9,839 nt of DNA from JBAYNS01 sp041678625. GTDB taxonomy: Bacteria; Patescibacteriota; Gracilibacteria; Peribacterales; Peribacteraceae. Numbering within the stretch: position 1 is the stretch's first letter; every line of letters begins with the position of its first letter. The DNA lies in the NCBI GenBank assembly GCA_041678625.1, contig JBAYNS010000033.1, positions 1 to 9,839 of the forward strand, written 5' to 3'. Shown one piece after another: positions 1 through 6,301 of the stretch. Below the pieces are notes generated by a model. The model searched no databases and was not told the DNA's origin. It saw only the letters and a list, made by a program, of their open reading frames with translations. Position numbers and translations under genes: made by a program.

Positions 1-956
1 GAGCGCAGAGGATATTCATGTGTTCGGAATTCCGTGGCTTGTGTCTGCAGGATCTGACCGAACGCATGCACCACGGCATCATCCTGCGCATGCAGGTATG
101 CCAGTGCATCGTGGAGCCATAGGTCATACACAGGCCGTACAAAACCTTCTGATGCACGGTCTGCCTGCGGAAATACAAAGAGCGCCGTACGCTGCGCTTC
201 CGGGCTTACGCTAACAGGCAACGCCCATGCTGCTTTGTAGAAATCCGGATGGATGAGAGTGAGGAGCCATAAACGTTCATCTTGCGTCACATCAACGAGC
301 AGACGGGCAAAGTCCGGCTGACCAATGGAAGAGATCAGGCGTTGTACGTCATCATGCAAATCCTGCTGCTCTCTGTTGAAAGCAGAAGAGTTCTCTTCTT
401 GTTCATCCGGAGCAGAAAGTGTCAAAAGATGCTGGAATTGTTTGCGCGTGAAGTGTGCCGGCGTTGCCGTAATCTTACGTGCATTTTGCCATGCTTCTAT
501 ACCTGCTCCGTTCTCAGAAAACAGAGAATTGCCACGCCATTGCATACCGGCAGGGATCAGAACATAGCGACCACCGGCATCAACAAGAAGTGGTGCCGTG
601 AGTGCAGCAACGGTAACCGTTTCCGCCTGTACCGTAATATGCGCAGCTCCCTGAAGAATGAACATCTTCATCCCTCCGACAGTCATTTCTGCCAATCCGG
701 CAGATGACACGAGGATGGACCCATCGGTGATCCGCGGTATACCATCAGACACTTCTCCACGCGCACCGGGAAAGAGAACCGCCTGCACGCCATGAGTGAG
801 CATAACCTCGCGGGATAACGATTCGTCATTGAGAAACATCGAAGGAAGAACCATCGCCTGACGATCCGCAGACCCCTGCAAGGCAGAGAGAGTCACCAGG
901 ACCGCGAATACGGGTGCAGCCAGGAAGTGCCGATGCGCGCGCAATACTCTGGACAT
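1..956 (-). CDS. Putative secreted/anchored protein of unknown function (N-terminal part)
   Basis: An open frame runs from an ATG at 956 to the left edge without a stop, giving 318 codons; the C-terminus is outside the window. Residues 1-9 are basic (MSRVLRAHR), then about 11-28 are hydrophobic (FLAAPVFAVLVTLSALQG), as in a signal peptide or N-terminal anchor, so I infer export. Residues about 60-142 are rich in short beta-like strands and glycines (FPGARGEV, ITDGSILV, LTAPLLVDAGGRYVLIPAG), loosely like the FecR-type beta domain, but I would not assign that family. Residues about 165-230 are more helical and charged (HLLTLSAPDEQEEN, QDLHDDVQRLISSI). No enzyme motif is visible. The gene is divergent from ruvC with 94 nt between the two starts. 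GAGG lies about 15 nt before the ATG. The frame is long and has gene-like codon use; function unknown. Confidence 0.72.
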   Translation of the reverse strand, partial: MSRVLRAHRHFLAAPVFAVLVTLSALQGSADRQAMVLPSMFLNDESLSREVMLTHGVQAVLFPGARGEVSDGIPRITDGSILVSSAGLAEMTVGGMKMFILQGAAHITVQAETVTVAALTAPLLVDAGGRYVLIPAGMQWRGNSLFSENGAGIEAWQNARKITATPAHFTRKQFQHLLTLSAPDEQEENSSAFNREQQDLHDDVQRLISSIGQPDFARLLVDVTQDERLWLLTLIHPDFYKAAWALPVSVSPEAQRTALFVFPQADRASEGFVRPVYDLWLHDALAYLHAQDDAVVHAFGQILQTQATEFRTHEYPLR

Positions 957-976
957 AAAATGTGTGTTTTCCTCAT

Positions 977-1005
977 AGGATAGCAGAAAAAGCTCTTTTG
1001 AGCAA
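977..1005 (-). promoter_or_regulatory. Candidate sigma-70-type promoter for the left-edge gene
   Basis: On the minus strand TTGCTC (1005-1000) and TATCCT (982-977) are separated by exactly 17 nt and lie just upstream of the ATG at 956. Each hexamer matches four of six consensus positions. The predicted transcript would start near 970, leaving a very short leader that would exclude part of the GAGG motif, so this is only a candidate. Confidence 0.3.
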
Positions 1006-1050
1006 TCAGGAGGACTTGCGCGACTTCTCTGCTACATTCATGCTCATATC

Positions 1051-1539
1051 GTGCGTATCCTTGGCATTGATCCCGGCCTTGCTACTACGGGAATCGGGCT
1101 TATTGAAGCCGAATCTAGCACCGCAATTGCGCATGCGGATTGGCTGACAATCACCACACCGCCGCGCACGCCTCTGTATGAACGCTTGCTGGAAATCCAG
1201 AGAGATCTGGCAGCATATATTGATGCAAATCAACCAGATCTGGCGGTAGTGGAACAGCTCTTCTTTGCAACGAACGCGCGGACAGCCATTGATGTCGCTC
1301 AGGCACGCGGCGTAATCCTGGCAACGGTCGCTCAGCACGCTATTCCCATTATGGAACCGACACCGCTACAGATGAAATCCTGCATAACCGGAGACGGCAG
1401 TGCGGACAAAAAGCAGGTACAGGATATGATCGTACGAACACTTAAACTCACAGAAACTCCACAGCCGGACGATGCCGCAGACGCACTGGCGCTGGCTCTT
1501 TTTGGTCTGTACCAGCATACATTCACACTCGTTCGATGA
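1051..1539 (+). CDS. ruvC: Crossover junction endodeoxyribonuclease RuvC
   Basis: RuvC is the Holliday-junction resolvase: a dimer that nicks four-way DNA junctions with the RuvAB motor during recombinational repair. The 162-residue length is usual for the family. All four acidic catalytic residues can be placed: D7 in RILGIDPG, E68 in VVEQLFF, and D141 and D144 in DDAADALALAL. The family blocks NARTAIDVAQARG (75-87) and GSADKKQVQDM (116-126) are also present. The start is GTG at 1051, chosen because RILGIDPG normally begins within the first few residues; there is no in-frame ATG upstream. An AGGAGG at 1008-1013 is too far (37 nt) to serve this start. The gene ends 12 nt from the end of convergent recF, so two recombination genes meet tail to tail. 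ruvA and ruvB are not in the window. Confidence 0.96.
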   Translation: MRILGIDPGLATTGIGLIEAESSTAIAHADWLTITTPPRTPLYERLLEIQRDLAAYIDANQPDLAVVEQLFFATNARTAIDVAQARGVILATVAQHAIPIMEPTPLQMKSCITGDGSADKKQVQDMIVRTLKLTETPQPDDAADALALALFGLYQHTFTLVR

Positions 1540-1551
1540 GGCGGTATAGCA

Positions 1552-2667
1552 CTATGCGCTTTGAAAAGCTTTTGCAACAACCTTTCCCTCCCCTACCCAC
1601 CACATCTGTGCTCCATGCAATTCCGGAGGGACATGCGTTGCACTGACAAACACCTGATAATCATCGAATGTTTGCAAAAGTGAAACTTGATGGTGATCAT
1701 CCAGTTCAGAGAACACATCATCGAGCAGGACGAGTGGCTTTTCCCCGCGTCGCAATTCCAGGAACGAGACTTTAAGGAATAGCAGAGCCAAAACCGCAGT
1801 GCGTTGTTGTCCGCGCGATGCAAACGTCTGCAGAGGACGGTCATCAACCATAAGGGACCAATCATCCCTGTGCGGACCGACCGTAGTCGATTGCAGCAGA
1901 ACATCGCGATCCTGATAATGTTGGAGGAGAGCGCAGAATTGTTCAGAGAGTTCTGCTTCTTCTCGTGCATCTCCCTTACGGGTATAAACCATCTGAATGT
2001 CCTGCCACTGCTCGCCAAGCGAACGAATCTCTGAACCCAAAGCACACTGGAACACTTCAATGAGCTCCAGACGCCCTATAACGATGCGCGCACCTGCCTG
2101 CGCCAGCATCGTATCCCAGCTCGCAAGATCTGCCCTGCGCGCGTTGCCATCGGCAATCCTGCGCAGGAGGGAATTGCGCTGCTTCAGAATTTTGAGGTAC
2201 TGCGAGAGCGCGCGGGAATACTGCGGTGAAACCTGGCAGAGAATGTCATCCAAAAAACGGCGGCGTAGCGCCGGGGAACCGACAAAGAGTTCCAGATCTT
2301 GCGGAAGAAATGTCACCGTTGGCACATGCCCCAGTGCATCGGAAATCGGCGTTCGTACATCATTGATAAAACAGGCCTTCTGCTTCCGCGGCAGGAACTG
2401 ACTGACAACCTCCACTGTACCCGTTTGTCCTTCGTCATCTTCCACCTCTCCGCGAACACGGTAGAAATCCCCGCCCCACAGTACAACATCCTGCTCATCG
2501 ACAGAGAGAAACGACCGTGTGAGCGAAAGCACAGCAAGAGCTTCCAGGAGATTGGTTTTACCTGCTCCATTCGGTCCAAGAAGAAGATGCTGCTGCCCCT
2601 GTGCCCAGTTGATCGTGAGATCCGGGAAACTGCGAAAGTTCTGAAGAGAGAGCGAGAGGATCTTCAT
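1552..2667 (-). CDS. recF: DNA replication and repair protein RecF
   Basis: RecF is an SMC-like ABC ATPase that with RecO and RecR loads RecA at single-strand gaps. Counting from the ATG at 2667 (371 residues, normal for RecF): N-terminal LSLQNFRSF; Walker A GPNGAGKTN at 31-39; TTVGPHRDD at 261-269; ABC signature region FASRGQQRT at 282-290; Walker B PLVLLDDVFSELD at 311-323. A GTG at 2673 could add two residues, but the ATG is preferred because it forms an ATGA overlap with the TGA stop of the Nudix gene, a typical translational-coupling arrangement. It is the last gene of a minus-strand run with a permease and a Nudix hydrolase; recF more often sits near dnaA-dnaN-gyrB, so the setting is unusual. 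No clear Shine-Dalgarno sequence precedes the start, consistent with coupling. Confidence 0.96.
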   Translation of the reverse strand: MKILSLSLQNFRSFPDLTINWAQGQQHLLLGPNGAGKTNLLEALAVLSLTRSFLSVDEQDVVLWGGDFYRVRGEVEDDEGQTGTVEVVSQFLPRKQKACFINDVRTPISDALGHVPTVTFLPQDLELFVGSPALRRRFLDDILCQVSPQYSRALSQYLKILKQRNSLLRRIADGNARRADLASWDTMLAQAGARIVIGRLELIEVFQCALGSEIRSLGEQWQDIQMVYTRKGDAREEAELSEQFCALLQHYQDRDVLLQSTTVGPHRDDWSLMVDDRPLQTFASRGQQRTAVLALLFLKVSFLELRRGEKPLVLLDDVFSELDDHHQVSLLQTFDDYQVFVSATHVPPELHGAQMWWVGEGKVVAKAFQSA

Positions 2668-3161
2668 GAGCACGACTGGAGAATGGACACACCCTCATCA
2701 ATAAGATTGCGCACAATCTCCAGATACTTTGCTCGTTTCAGATACCGGGAGAGTTTTTGCGGAAGTATCCAAACATATCCATCGATTTCTTTTTCATCAA
2801 CCGTGACAGTTGCCGATTCTTTGGGAATGGCAAAAACAAATTCAATGCGCTGTCCGCAAACATGATCCGGACGAAAACGCCGGTAGGATGCTGGAAAATC
2901 GTACTGGTACACTTGTGCACTTTTCCCGATGACCGTTACCTCTAATCCTGCTTCCTCTTTTAGTTCACGTACAGCAGCCTCTTCTATGGTTTCCCCTGCT
3001 TCTCTTCCGCCCTGCGGCAATTGCCACGCATCATTCTTGCGCGGTTTATGCAGAAGCAACACCTCGTAGGCCGTTTCGCACTGATCTGACGTACAGTGTG
3101 TTTCGGCCGGTCGGAAGACGACAATGGACGCGCAGGAGCGGAAGACATCCGTCATGACCAT
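2664..3161 (-). CDS. Nudix hydrolase (NTP/dinucleoside polyphosphate or RppH-like)
   Basis: The 165-residue protein has a perfect Nudix box at residues 51-73 (GGREAGETIEEAAVRELKEE then AGL), matching Gx5Ex7REUxEExGU, so it should hydrolyse a nucleoside diphosphate linked to another moiety using Mg2+ held by the REUxEE glutamates. The WQLPQGG just before the box (46-52) resembles the WxxPQGG of RppH and dinucleoside polyphosphate hydrolases, which suggests RNA 5'-pyrophosphate or ApnA as substrate, but substrate cannot be fixed from sequence. An N-terminal strand (CASIVVFRP, 10-18) and the C-terminal helix complete a minimal Nudix fold. ATG at 3161 is used; a second ATG lies two codons in. Its start is 1 nt past the permease stop and its stop overlaps the recF start by 4 nt, so the three are almost certainly co-transcribed. 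Confidence 0.9.
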   Translation of the reverse strand: MVMTDVFRSCASIVVFRPAETHCTSDQCETAYEVLLLHKPRKNDAWQLPQGGREAGETIEEAAVRELKEEAGLEVTVIGKSAQVYQYDFPASYRRFRPDHVCGQRIEFVFAIPKESATVTVDEKEIDGYVWILPQKLSRYLKRAKYLEIVRNLIDEGVSILQSCS

Positions 3162-3162
3162 A

Positions 3163-4065
3163 CTATACAGGATCGGGCATGGGCATACGGAACTTCCTTC
3201 TGGTAATCAGAAAATACACGCCGCTCAGCGTCAGACTAAATCCCATTATCTGAAATGCCGTAGGTACCTCCCGCAAAATAACGTATGCAAAGAACAAACT
3301 GAATGCCGGGGCAGCCGAGATGATGTAGACCGATTTTCCGAGCGGCAAATGCCGGAGTCCTCTGTACCAGAACATTTTTGATATGACGAGAATAAGGACA
3401 ACGTACATACACAGAAGCATCCAGAACTGTAGAGGGATTTCTGTACGAAGAAACGACCAGTCTTCCATCAGAGCGCTGATCACCAGAAGAACAATACCGC
3501 CCAGTAAATAACGCAGACAGAGCAATACATCAGGAGGAAGAAGCAGGAGCACCTTCTTGGCAAATGTATTTCCAATGGGAAAGAAAGCAGTGGCCGCAAT
3601 AATGAAGAGATCTCCACGATTAAATGCCAGTGTTCCGTTAAAGAGCACCAAGAGCGTACCACACAGTACTCCCGCCATACCCAGGAATTGTTGCATACGT
3701 AGTCGTTCGCCCAACACAAGCATAGTGAAAATGAATGTGAAGAACATTTCCGATTGCAACAACAGTGCCGTGTTGATGCCAGAGGTAATCCGAGCACCGA
3801 TGAAAATCAGGGAAGATGCCAGCACAACAAAAATGGCAACACCAACGCTGTAGCCAAATGCTTCCCAGGAGATTGATTGCCGAAAACGTCCGCTTATCAG
3901 CAAAATGCACACAAAGATTAAAGCGGCACAAATCGCACCGATCCCTGTGAAGAAAATCGGCGGCGCCACTTTACCTGTCATGGCAGCCAGAATCGGAAAA
4001 AGCCCCTCGAGCACGCACGGAACCAGAATCATGAGTTCGCCGATGCGTTCATCACGTGTTTGCAT
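3163..4065 (-). CDS. EamA/DMT-superfamily permease
   Basis: A 300-residue, strongly hydrophobic inner-membrane protein with about ten predicted membrane segments in two halves (about 10-143 and 150-287), the usual layout of EamA-type drug/metabolite transporters. Each half ends in a family-like pattern: LGERLRMQQFLGMAGVLCGTLLVL (given here from residue 118; the key part is LGER) and LREVPTAFQIMGFSLTLSGV (264-283). Loops are short and the C-terminus is basic (RRKFRMPMP), fitting a cytoplasmic tail. Substrate is unknown; family members export amino acids, sugars or other small metabolites. It begins at ATG 4065, 53 nt after the bL33 stop, and ends 1 nt before the Nudix start. No convincing Shine-Dalgarno sequence precedes it. 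Confidence 0.88.
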   Translation of the reverse strand: MQTRDERIGELMILVPCVLEGLFPILAAMTGKVAPPIFFTGIGAICAALIFVCILLISGRFRQSISWEAFGYSVGVAIFVVLASSLIFIGARITSGINTALLLQSEMFFTFIFTMLVLGERLRMQQFLGMAGVLCGTLLVLFNGTLAFNRGDLFIIAATAFFPIGNTFAKKVLLLLPPDVLLCLRYLLGGIVLLVISALMEDWSFLRTEIPLQFWMLLCMYVVLILVISKMFWYRGLRHLPLGKSVYIISAAPAFSLFFAYVILREVPTAFQIMGFSLTLSGVYFLITRRKFRMPMPDPV

Positions 4066-4118
4066 AATAGATAAAAAGAATTGAAGAATCCCACTCTGTG
4101 TACCCCTCCCCTATTTTC

Positions 4119-4313
4119 TTAACTGGAATGCTTTTCCTCTTTCACTTTCACATTGGCCTCTTTGCGGCAATGTGAACAGTACTTCTTGATTTTGGCTACA
4201 TGATCCTTGTATCCCACGCCTTTCTTGTCCTGCCGGTGCAGACGAAGAGTCCCCACGCGTGCTTTGCACGTCGGGCATGAAACAGCGAAAACAACACGCT
4301 TTCCTCTTGGCAT
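4119..4313 (-). CDS. rpmG: Ribosomal protein bL33-like, zinc-ribbon form
   Basis: A small basic protein of 64 residues counted from ATG 4313. It has two cysteine pairs, CPTC (13-16) and CSHC (46-49), and the segment KKYCSHCRKEANVKVKE matches the KKYCPxCxKHTxHKE block of the large-subunit protein bL33. Basic N-terminus (MPRGKRVV) and total length also fit. The four cysteines imply the zinc-binding version rather than the cysteine-free one. The middle segment (RLHRQDKKGVGYKDHV) differs from the usual TTTKNKRNxPDRLEL, so this is a divergent member or another zinc-ribbon protein; the assignment is good but not certain. A GTG at 4322 would add three residues. Upstream T-rich DNA with TATAC about 25 nt before the start may contain its promoter. 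Confidence 0.75.
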   Translation of the reverse strand: MPRGKRVVFAVSCPTCKARVGTLRLHRQDKKGVGYKDHVAKIKKYCSHCRKEANVKVKEEKHSS

Positions 4314-4342
4314 AATGGGCACAGGGTACGTGTTTTCCGTAT

Positions 4343-4373
4343 AAAAACAAGAAAAAACTCGCCAGTTCCTGGC
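4343..4373 (-). terminator. Probable intrinsic terminator of trxB
   Basis: On the minus strand GCCAG-GAA-CTGGC (4373-4361) forms a 5-bp GC-rich stem with a 3-nt loop, followed after GAG by TTTTTTCTTGTTTTT (4357-4343). It lies about 80 nt beyond the trxB stop, after the long inverted repeat, and 30 nt before the bL33 start. The stem is short, so efficiency is uncertain. Confidence 0.5.
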
Positions 4374-4374
4374 T

Positions 4375-4449
4375 CGTTGCTCGTTCCTAATTCTTTGTTC
4401 CTAATTGAAAAACTAGGAACTAAAAACTAGAAACGAGGAACGAACAACG
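4375..4449. repeat. Imperfect long inverted repeat made of AGGAAC/TTCCTA words
   Basis: Arm one is 4375-4406 and arm two 4411-4449, with a 4-nt loop. Both ends pair well: CGTTGCTCGTTCCT at the outer end against CGTTGTTCGTTCCT in the reverse complement of arm two, and TTGTTCCTAATT against TAGTTCCTAGTT at the inner end; arm two carries about 7 extra bases in the middle. The arms are themselves built from repeated short words (GTTCCT / AGGAAC, ACTAGGAACT, AAACTAG). It starts 2 nt after the trxB stop. The word GTTCCTGGCTCGTT just outside (4365-4378) looks like a further degenerate unit. Confidence 0.7.
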
Positions 4450-4451
4450 AT

Positions 4452-5372
4452 CTACCCTCCCGACTGCAGATAATTGAATATAGAATTCACCGCTACCGCC
4501 CCCTCCCCTGCTGCCGTAGCAAACTGCGCAAAGTGATTACTACCGCCGGAAACATCCCCTGCAGCAAAAGCACCGGGAACCGTCGTTTGCAGAGCGGCAT
4601 CCACCTTCAGGTGCTTGCGCTCATCGAGCGCGCACCCTAGATCCTCCGCGAGCGCGGTTGCAGGTACAGATCCAACTTCTACAAAAGCACCATCCACCGT
4701 AATCGTATCGGAACCTTCAAACTCCTGATCCAGCTTTACGCCTGTCACCTTTGTATTACCCAAAATTTCGACGACCTGTCGTTCGAGCACGAAAACGATG
4801 TTGTCCTTCTGCTTCATCCGCTCGACCCAATACGGTTCCGCGCGGAATGCTGACCGCCGATGAATCAGGTACACCTTTTTGGCCACCTGCGCGACGATGG
4901 CTGCTCCCTCCACCGCGCTATCCCCTCCTCCAATGACGGCAACCGTTTTATCGCGGTAAAAGAATGCATCGCAGGTTGCGCAATACGCCACTCCTTTACC
5001 AGCGAATTCTTCCTCGCCTGGGACTCCAAGCTTCCGATGGTTTGAGCCCGTTGCGAAGATCACCGCACGTGCTTGCTCGCTCGTGCCATCTTGATACGTC
5101 AGCGTGAAACCCTTTTTGGACTTCCCTACTTTCTCCACACGCGCCTGCTTCTGCGTGACTTCCGTAAAACTCTGCGCATGCTTCTTCATGCGATCCATGA
5201 GTTCGGTGCCAGCAACTTCGATATCTCCCGGCCAGTTACCCACTTCCGCAGCTGCAACACCAAGTCCTCCTTCCTCTTCCCCCACGAGCAGTGTTGTAAG
5301 CTTGTAGCGCGCGGCATAGATGGCTGCCGTGTACCCCGCAGTTCCTAGGCCGATGATGGCAACGTCGAACAT
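4452..5372 (-). CDS. trxB: Thioredoxin reductase (NADPH)-like flavoprotein
   Basis: A 306-residue pyridine nucleotide-disulfide oxidoreductase of class II thioredoxin reductase type, a cytosolic FAD enzyme passing electrons to thioredoxin through a CxxC. Residues 3-23 carry the FAD-binding GLGTAGYTAAIYAAR motif. The redox centre is CATC at 131-134, followed by DAFFYRDK. The second dinucleotide site is VIGGGDSAVEGA (146-157), and HRR at 171-173 is the usual 2'-phosphate (NADPH) contact. The C-terminal FAD block is AAGDVSGGSNHFAQFATAAGEG (key part AGDV, 271-274, and TAAGEG, 286-291); many homologues have an RQ pair where this has FAQ. Length and domain order are complete. No thioredoxin gene is next to it. 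Its leader (5373-5513) holds a long inverted repeat and a pyrimidine-rich stretch on the sense strand, with no Shine-Dalgarno sequence. Confidence 0.94.
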   Translation of the reverse strand: MFDVAIIGLGTAGYTAAIYAARYKLTTLLVGEEEGGLGVAAAEVGNWPGDIEVAGTELMDRMKKHAQSFTEVTQKQARVEKVGKSKKGFTLTYQDGTSEQARAVIFATGSNHRKLGVPGEEEFAGKGVAYCATCDAFFYRDKTVAVIGGGDSAVEGAAIVAQVAKKVYLIHRRSAFRAEPYWVERMKQKDNIVFVLERQVVEILGNTKVTGVKLDQEFEGSDTITVDGAFVEVGSVPATALAEDLGCALDERKHLKVDAALQTTVPGAFAAGDVSGGSNHFAQFATAAGEGAVAVNSIFNYLQSGG

Positions 5373-5411
5373 GTGGAAAGATGATAGAGGATGATTGAGA
5401 GAGGATCAAAG

Positions 5412-5513
5412 AGGGATTAGGGGCTAGAGTACTGGAATACTAGGGAAAAAGCAGAACAGTGAGAGCATACTCAAATTTCTTCCCAGTATTCTAATCCCCA
5501 ATCCCCAATCCCT
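5412..5513. repeat. Imperfect long inverted repeat made of GGGATT/AATCCC words
   Basis: Arms are 5412-5445 and 5482-5513 with a 36-nt loop. Arm one starts AGGGATTAGGGG and ends GAATACTAGGG; the reverse complement of arm two starts AGGGATTGGGG and ends GAATACTGGG, so both ends match closely and the middle is shifted by small indels. Arm two is a near-tandem run of AATCCCC. It lies in the trxB leader and its outer edge touches the stop codon of the glutamate dehydrogenase remnant. Confidence 0.65.
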
Positions 5514-5631
5514 AACTCGTCCATCCCCGCGCTCGCATCGCTTCCAGCATGCGCTTAATGCCGATCATGAACGCTGCTTCACGATAGGTAAGATCGTTAC
5601 GGCGCGCTTCTGATGGTACATAATACACAGA
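5512..5631 (-). pseudogene. Remnant of glutamate dehydrogenase C-terminus
   Basis: On the minus strand a 39-codon frame between an in-frame TGA (5634-5632) and a TAG (5514-5512) reads VPSEARRNDLTYREAAFMIG, then IKRMLEAMRARGWTS. This is the pattern of the last helix of Glu/Leu/Phe/Val dehydrogenases (DLRxAAYxxAIKRVxxAxxxRGW), including the normal position of the stop. Upstream of the TGA none of the sequence I translated looks like the rest of the enzyme, and a full protein would need about 380 more codons. I therefore call it a truncated gene end, left after a deletion or rearrangement. A GTG at 5628 could start a 38-residue peptide but expression seems unlikely. The family call rests on a short segment. 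Confidence 0.6.
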
Positions 5632-5763
5632 TCAAAAAAATGGCTTACCTTGGTTATAAAAAAGGAGAAAGCACACTTTACAAGTTTTCTTTTATCTCAC
5701 CCCTTGCCAAGGAGCTCGCAGAATAGGAGGATGTGTCTCCTTTCTCCACCATTCTTATACACC
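5632..5763. other. Intergenic stretch, no gene recognised
   Basis: This A/T-rich stretch separates the dehydrogenase remnant from the small plus-strand gene. I see a run of seven A (5634-5640), an AGGAGG (5725-5730) that directly abuts an ATG at 5731 and is therefore poorly placed as a ribosome site, and TTTACA at 5677-5682 without a matching -10. No confident promoter or RNA gene. Confidence 0.4.
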
Positions 5764-6033
5764 ATGAACAACACATCATCACAACATCAGCTTGATTCCA
5801 CAAACTGGCATGGGAAACATGTACTCGCAGCAGACTGTACTGTTACCGTATCAGGTCACAAAGATGGGAGTTCCTGGCAACTGGAAACTAACGGGGAAAA
5901 AACTTTTCCCAAGGGCACCGTTCTGGACATACAACACGCAACAAGCATGCATGCTTTCGTTTTGCTAGAAGGAGAAGAGAAAGGCATCGCTATTCTAAAA
6001 ACAGAACTGGGTAAGCTTGTAGTAGAAAATTAG
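5764..6033 (+). CDS. Small protein of unknown function
   Basis: A frame of 89 residues from ATG 5764. The N-terminus is polar (MNNTSSQHQLDSTNWHGKHV), followed by alternating hydrophobic residues suggestive of beta strands (AADCTVTVSGHKDG, GTVLDIQHATSMHAFVLLEG, KGIAILKTELGKLVVEN). It has no membrane segment, signal peptide or metal motif, and one cysteine (25). I do not recognise the family. The same frame extends upstream to ATG 5731 or 5650, but the extra residues (SHPLPRSSQNRRMCLLSPPF) look unlike protein coding, so the later ATG is chosen; no Shine-Dalgarno sequence settles it. It stands alone between the dehydrogenase remnant and the repeat region, with a hairpin 20 nt after the stop. That it is a real gene is likely but not certain. 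Confidence 0.55.
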   Translation: MNNTSSQHQLDSTNWHGKHVLAADCTVTVSGHKDGSSWQLETNGEKTFPKGTVLDIQHATSMHAFVLLEGEEKGIAILKTELGKLVVEN

Positions 6034-6052
6034 CGATTAGCCGCCATATCTT

Positions 6053-6075
6053 CAATACCGGAAGAACCGGTATTG
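6053..6075. terminator. Perfect 9-bp hairpin after the small gene
   Basis: CAATACCGG (6053-6061) and CCGGTATTG (6067-6075) pair perfectly around the loop AAGAA, 20 nt past the stop at 6033. No T-run follows on either strand, so it may be a Rho-assisted or processing hairpin, or part of the neighbouring repeat region, rather than a standard intrinsic terminator. Confidence 0.4.
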
Positions 6076-6080
6076 GAAAC

Positions 6081-6210
6081 ATCGAATGGCTTGCCAGCCG
6101 TAGCCCCCATGAATGTGGGATGAGTCGAATGCCCGTCTGCGTTCTGCGCTTCGCTCCGAACTTCGCCGCGGCATCCGGCCACGGGCACAATCACGGCGTA
6201 GTCTCGGCAT
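6081..6210. other. GC-rich non-coding stretch with degenerate repeat pieces
   Basis: No gene seen. It starts with a 16-nt fragment of the neighbouring 30-bp repeat (ATCGAATGGCTTGCCA, 6081-6096). At 6147-6157 CGCTTCGCTCC is an inverted copy of the GGAGCGAAGCG of that repeat. TGCCCGT (6130-6136) and ACGGGCA (6181-6187) form a further inverted repeat around it. The minus-strand frames that run through the region read as translated repeats. Confidence 0.5.
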
Positions 6211-6300
6211 CGCGAAGCGATCGAATGGCTTGCCATGAGGAGCGAAGCGATCGAATGGCTTGCCATGAGGAGCGAAGCGATCGAATGGCTTGCCATGAGG
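6211..6300. repeat. Three abutting 30-bp direct repeats
   Basis: Units are 6211-6240, 6241-6270 and 6271-6300. The second and third are identical and the first differs only at its first base. Each unit contains GCGAAGCGATCG and the 12-nt near-palindrome ATGGCTTGCCAT (ATGGC-TT-GCCAT). There are no spacers between units. Partial copies lie at 6081-6096 and 6408-6419. The GAGGAGCGAAGCGA word resembles widespread bacterial interspersed repeats containing GAGGAGCGAAGCGACGAAGC; that link is from memory. Confidence 0.9.
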
Positions 6301-6301
6301 A

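Noticed and set aside
282..707. Plus-strand open frame of 141 codons
   Set aside because: It lies antisense within the left-edge minus-strand gene, whose frame is open over all 318 codons and starts with a signal-like segment; the plus-strand product is Arg/Cys-rich and motif-free.
962..1147. Plus-strand frame overlapping the ruvC start, preceded by AGGAGG at 1008-1013
   Set aside because: The product has no family features and the frame runs 97 nt into ruvC out of phase. The AGGAGG is probably chance or serves an unknown leader.
4111..4350. Alternative 79-codon minus-strand frame over bL33
   Set aside because: It is a different phase over the same bases without the paired CxxC motifs that identify the bL33-like protein.
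4375..5513. Insertion sequence bounded by the two inverted repeats around trxB
   Set aside because: The two structures have unrelated sequences, and the gene between them is an ordinary thioredoxin reductase, not a transposase.
6211..6300. CRISPR array
   Set aside because: The 30-bp units abut with no spacers and no cas gene is in the window, so this is a plain tandem repeat.
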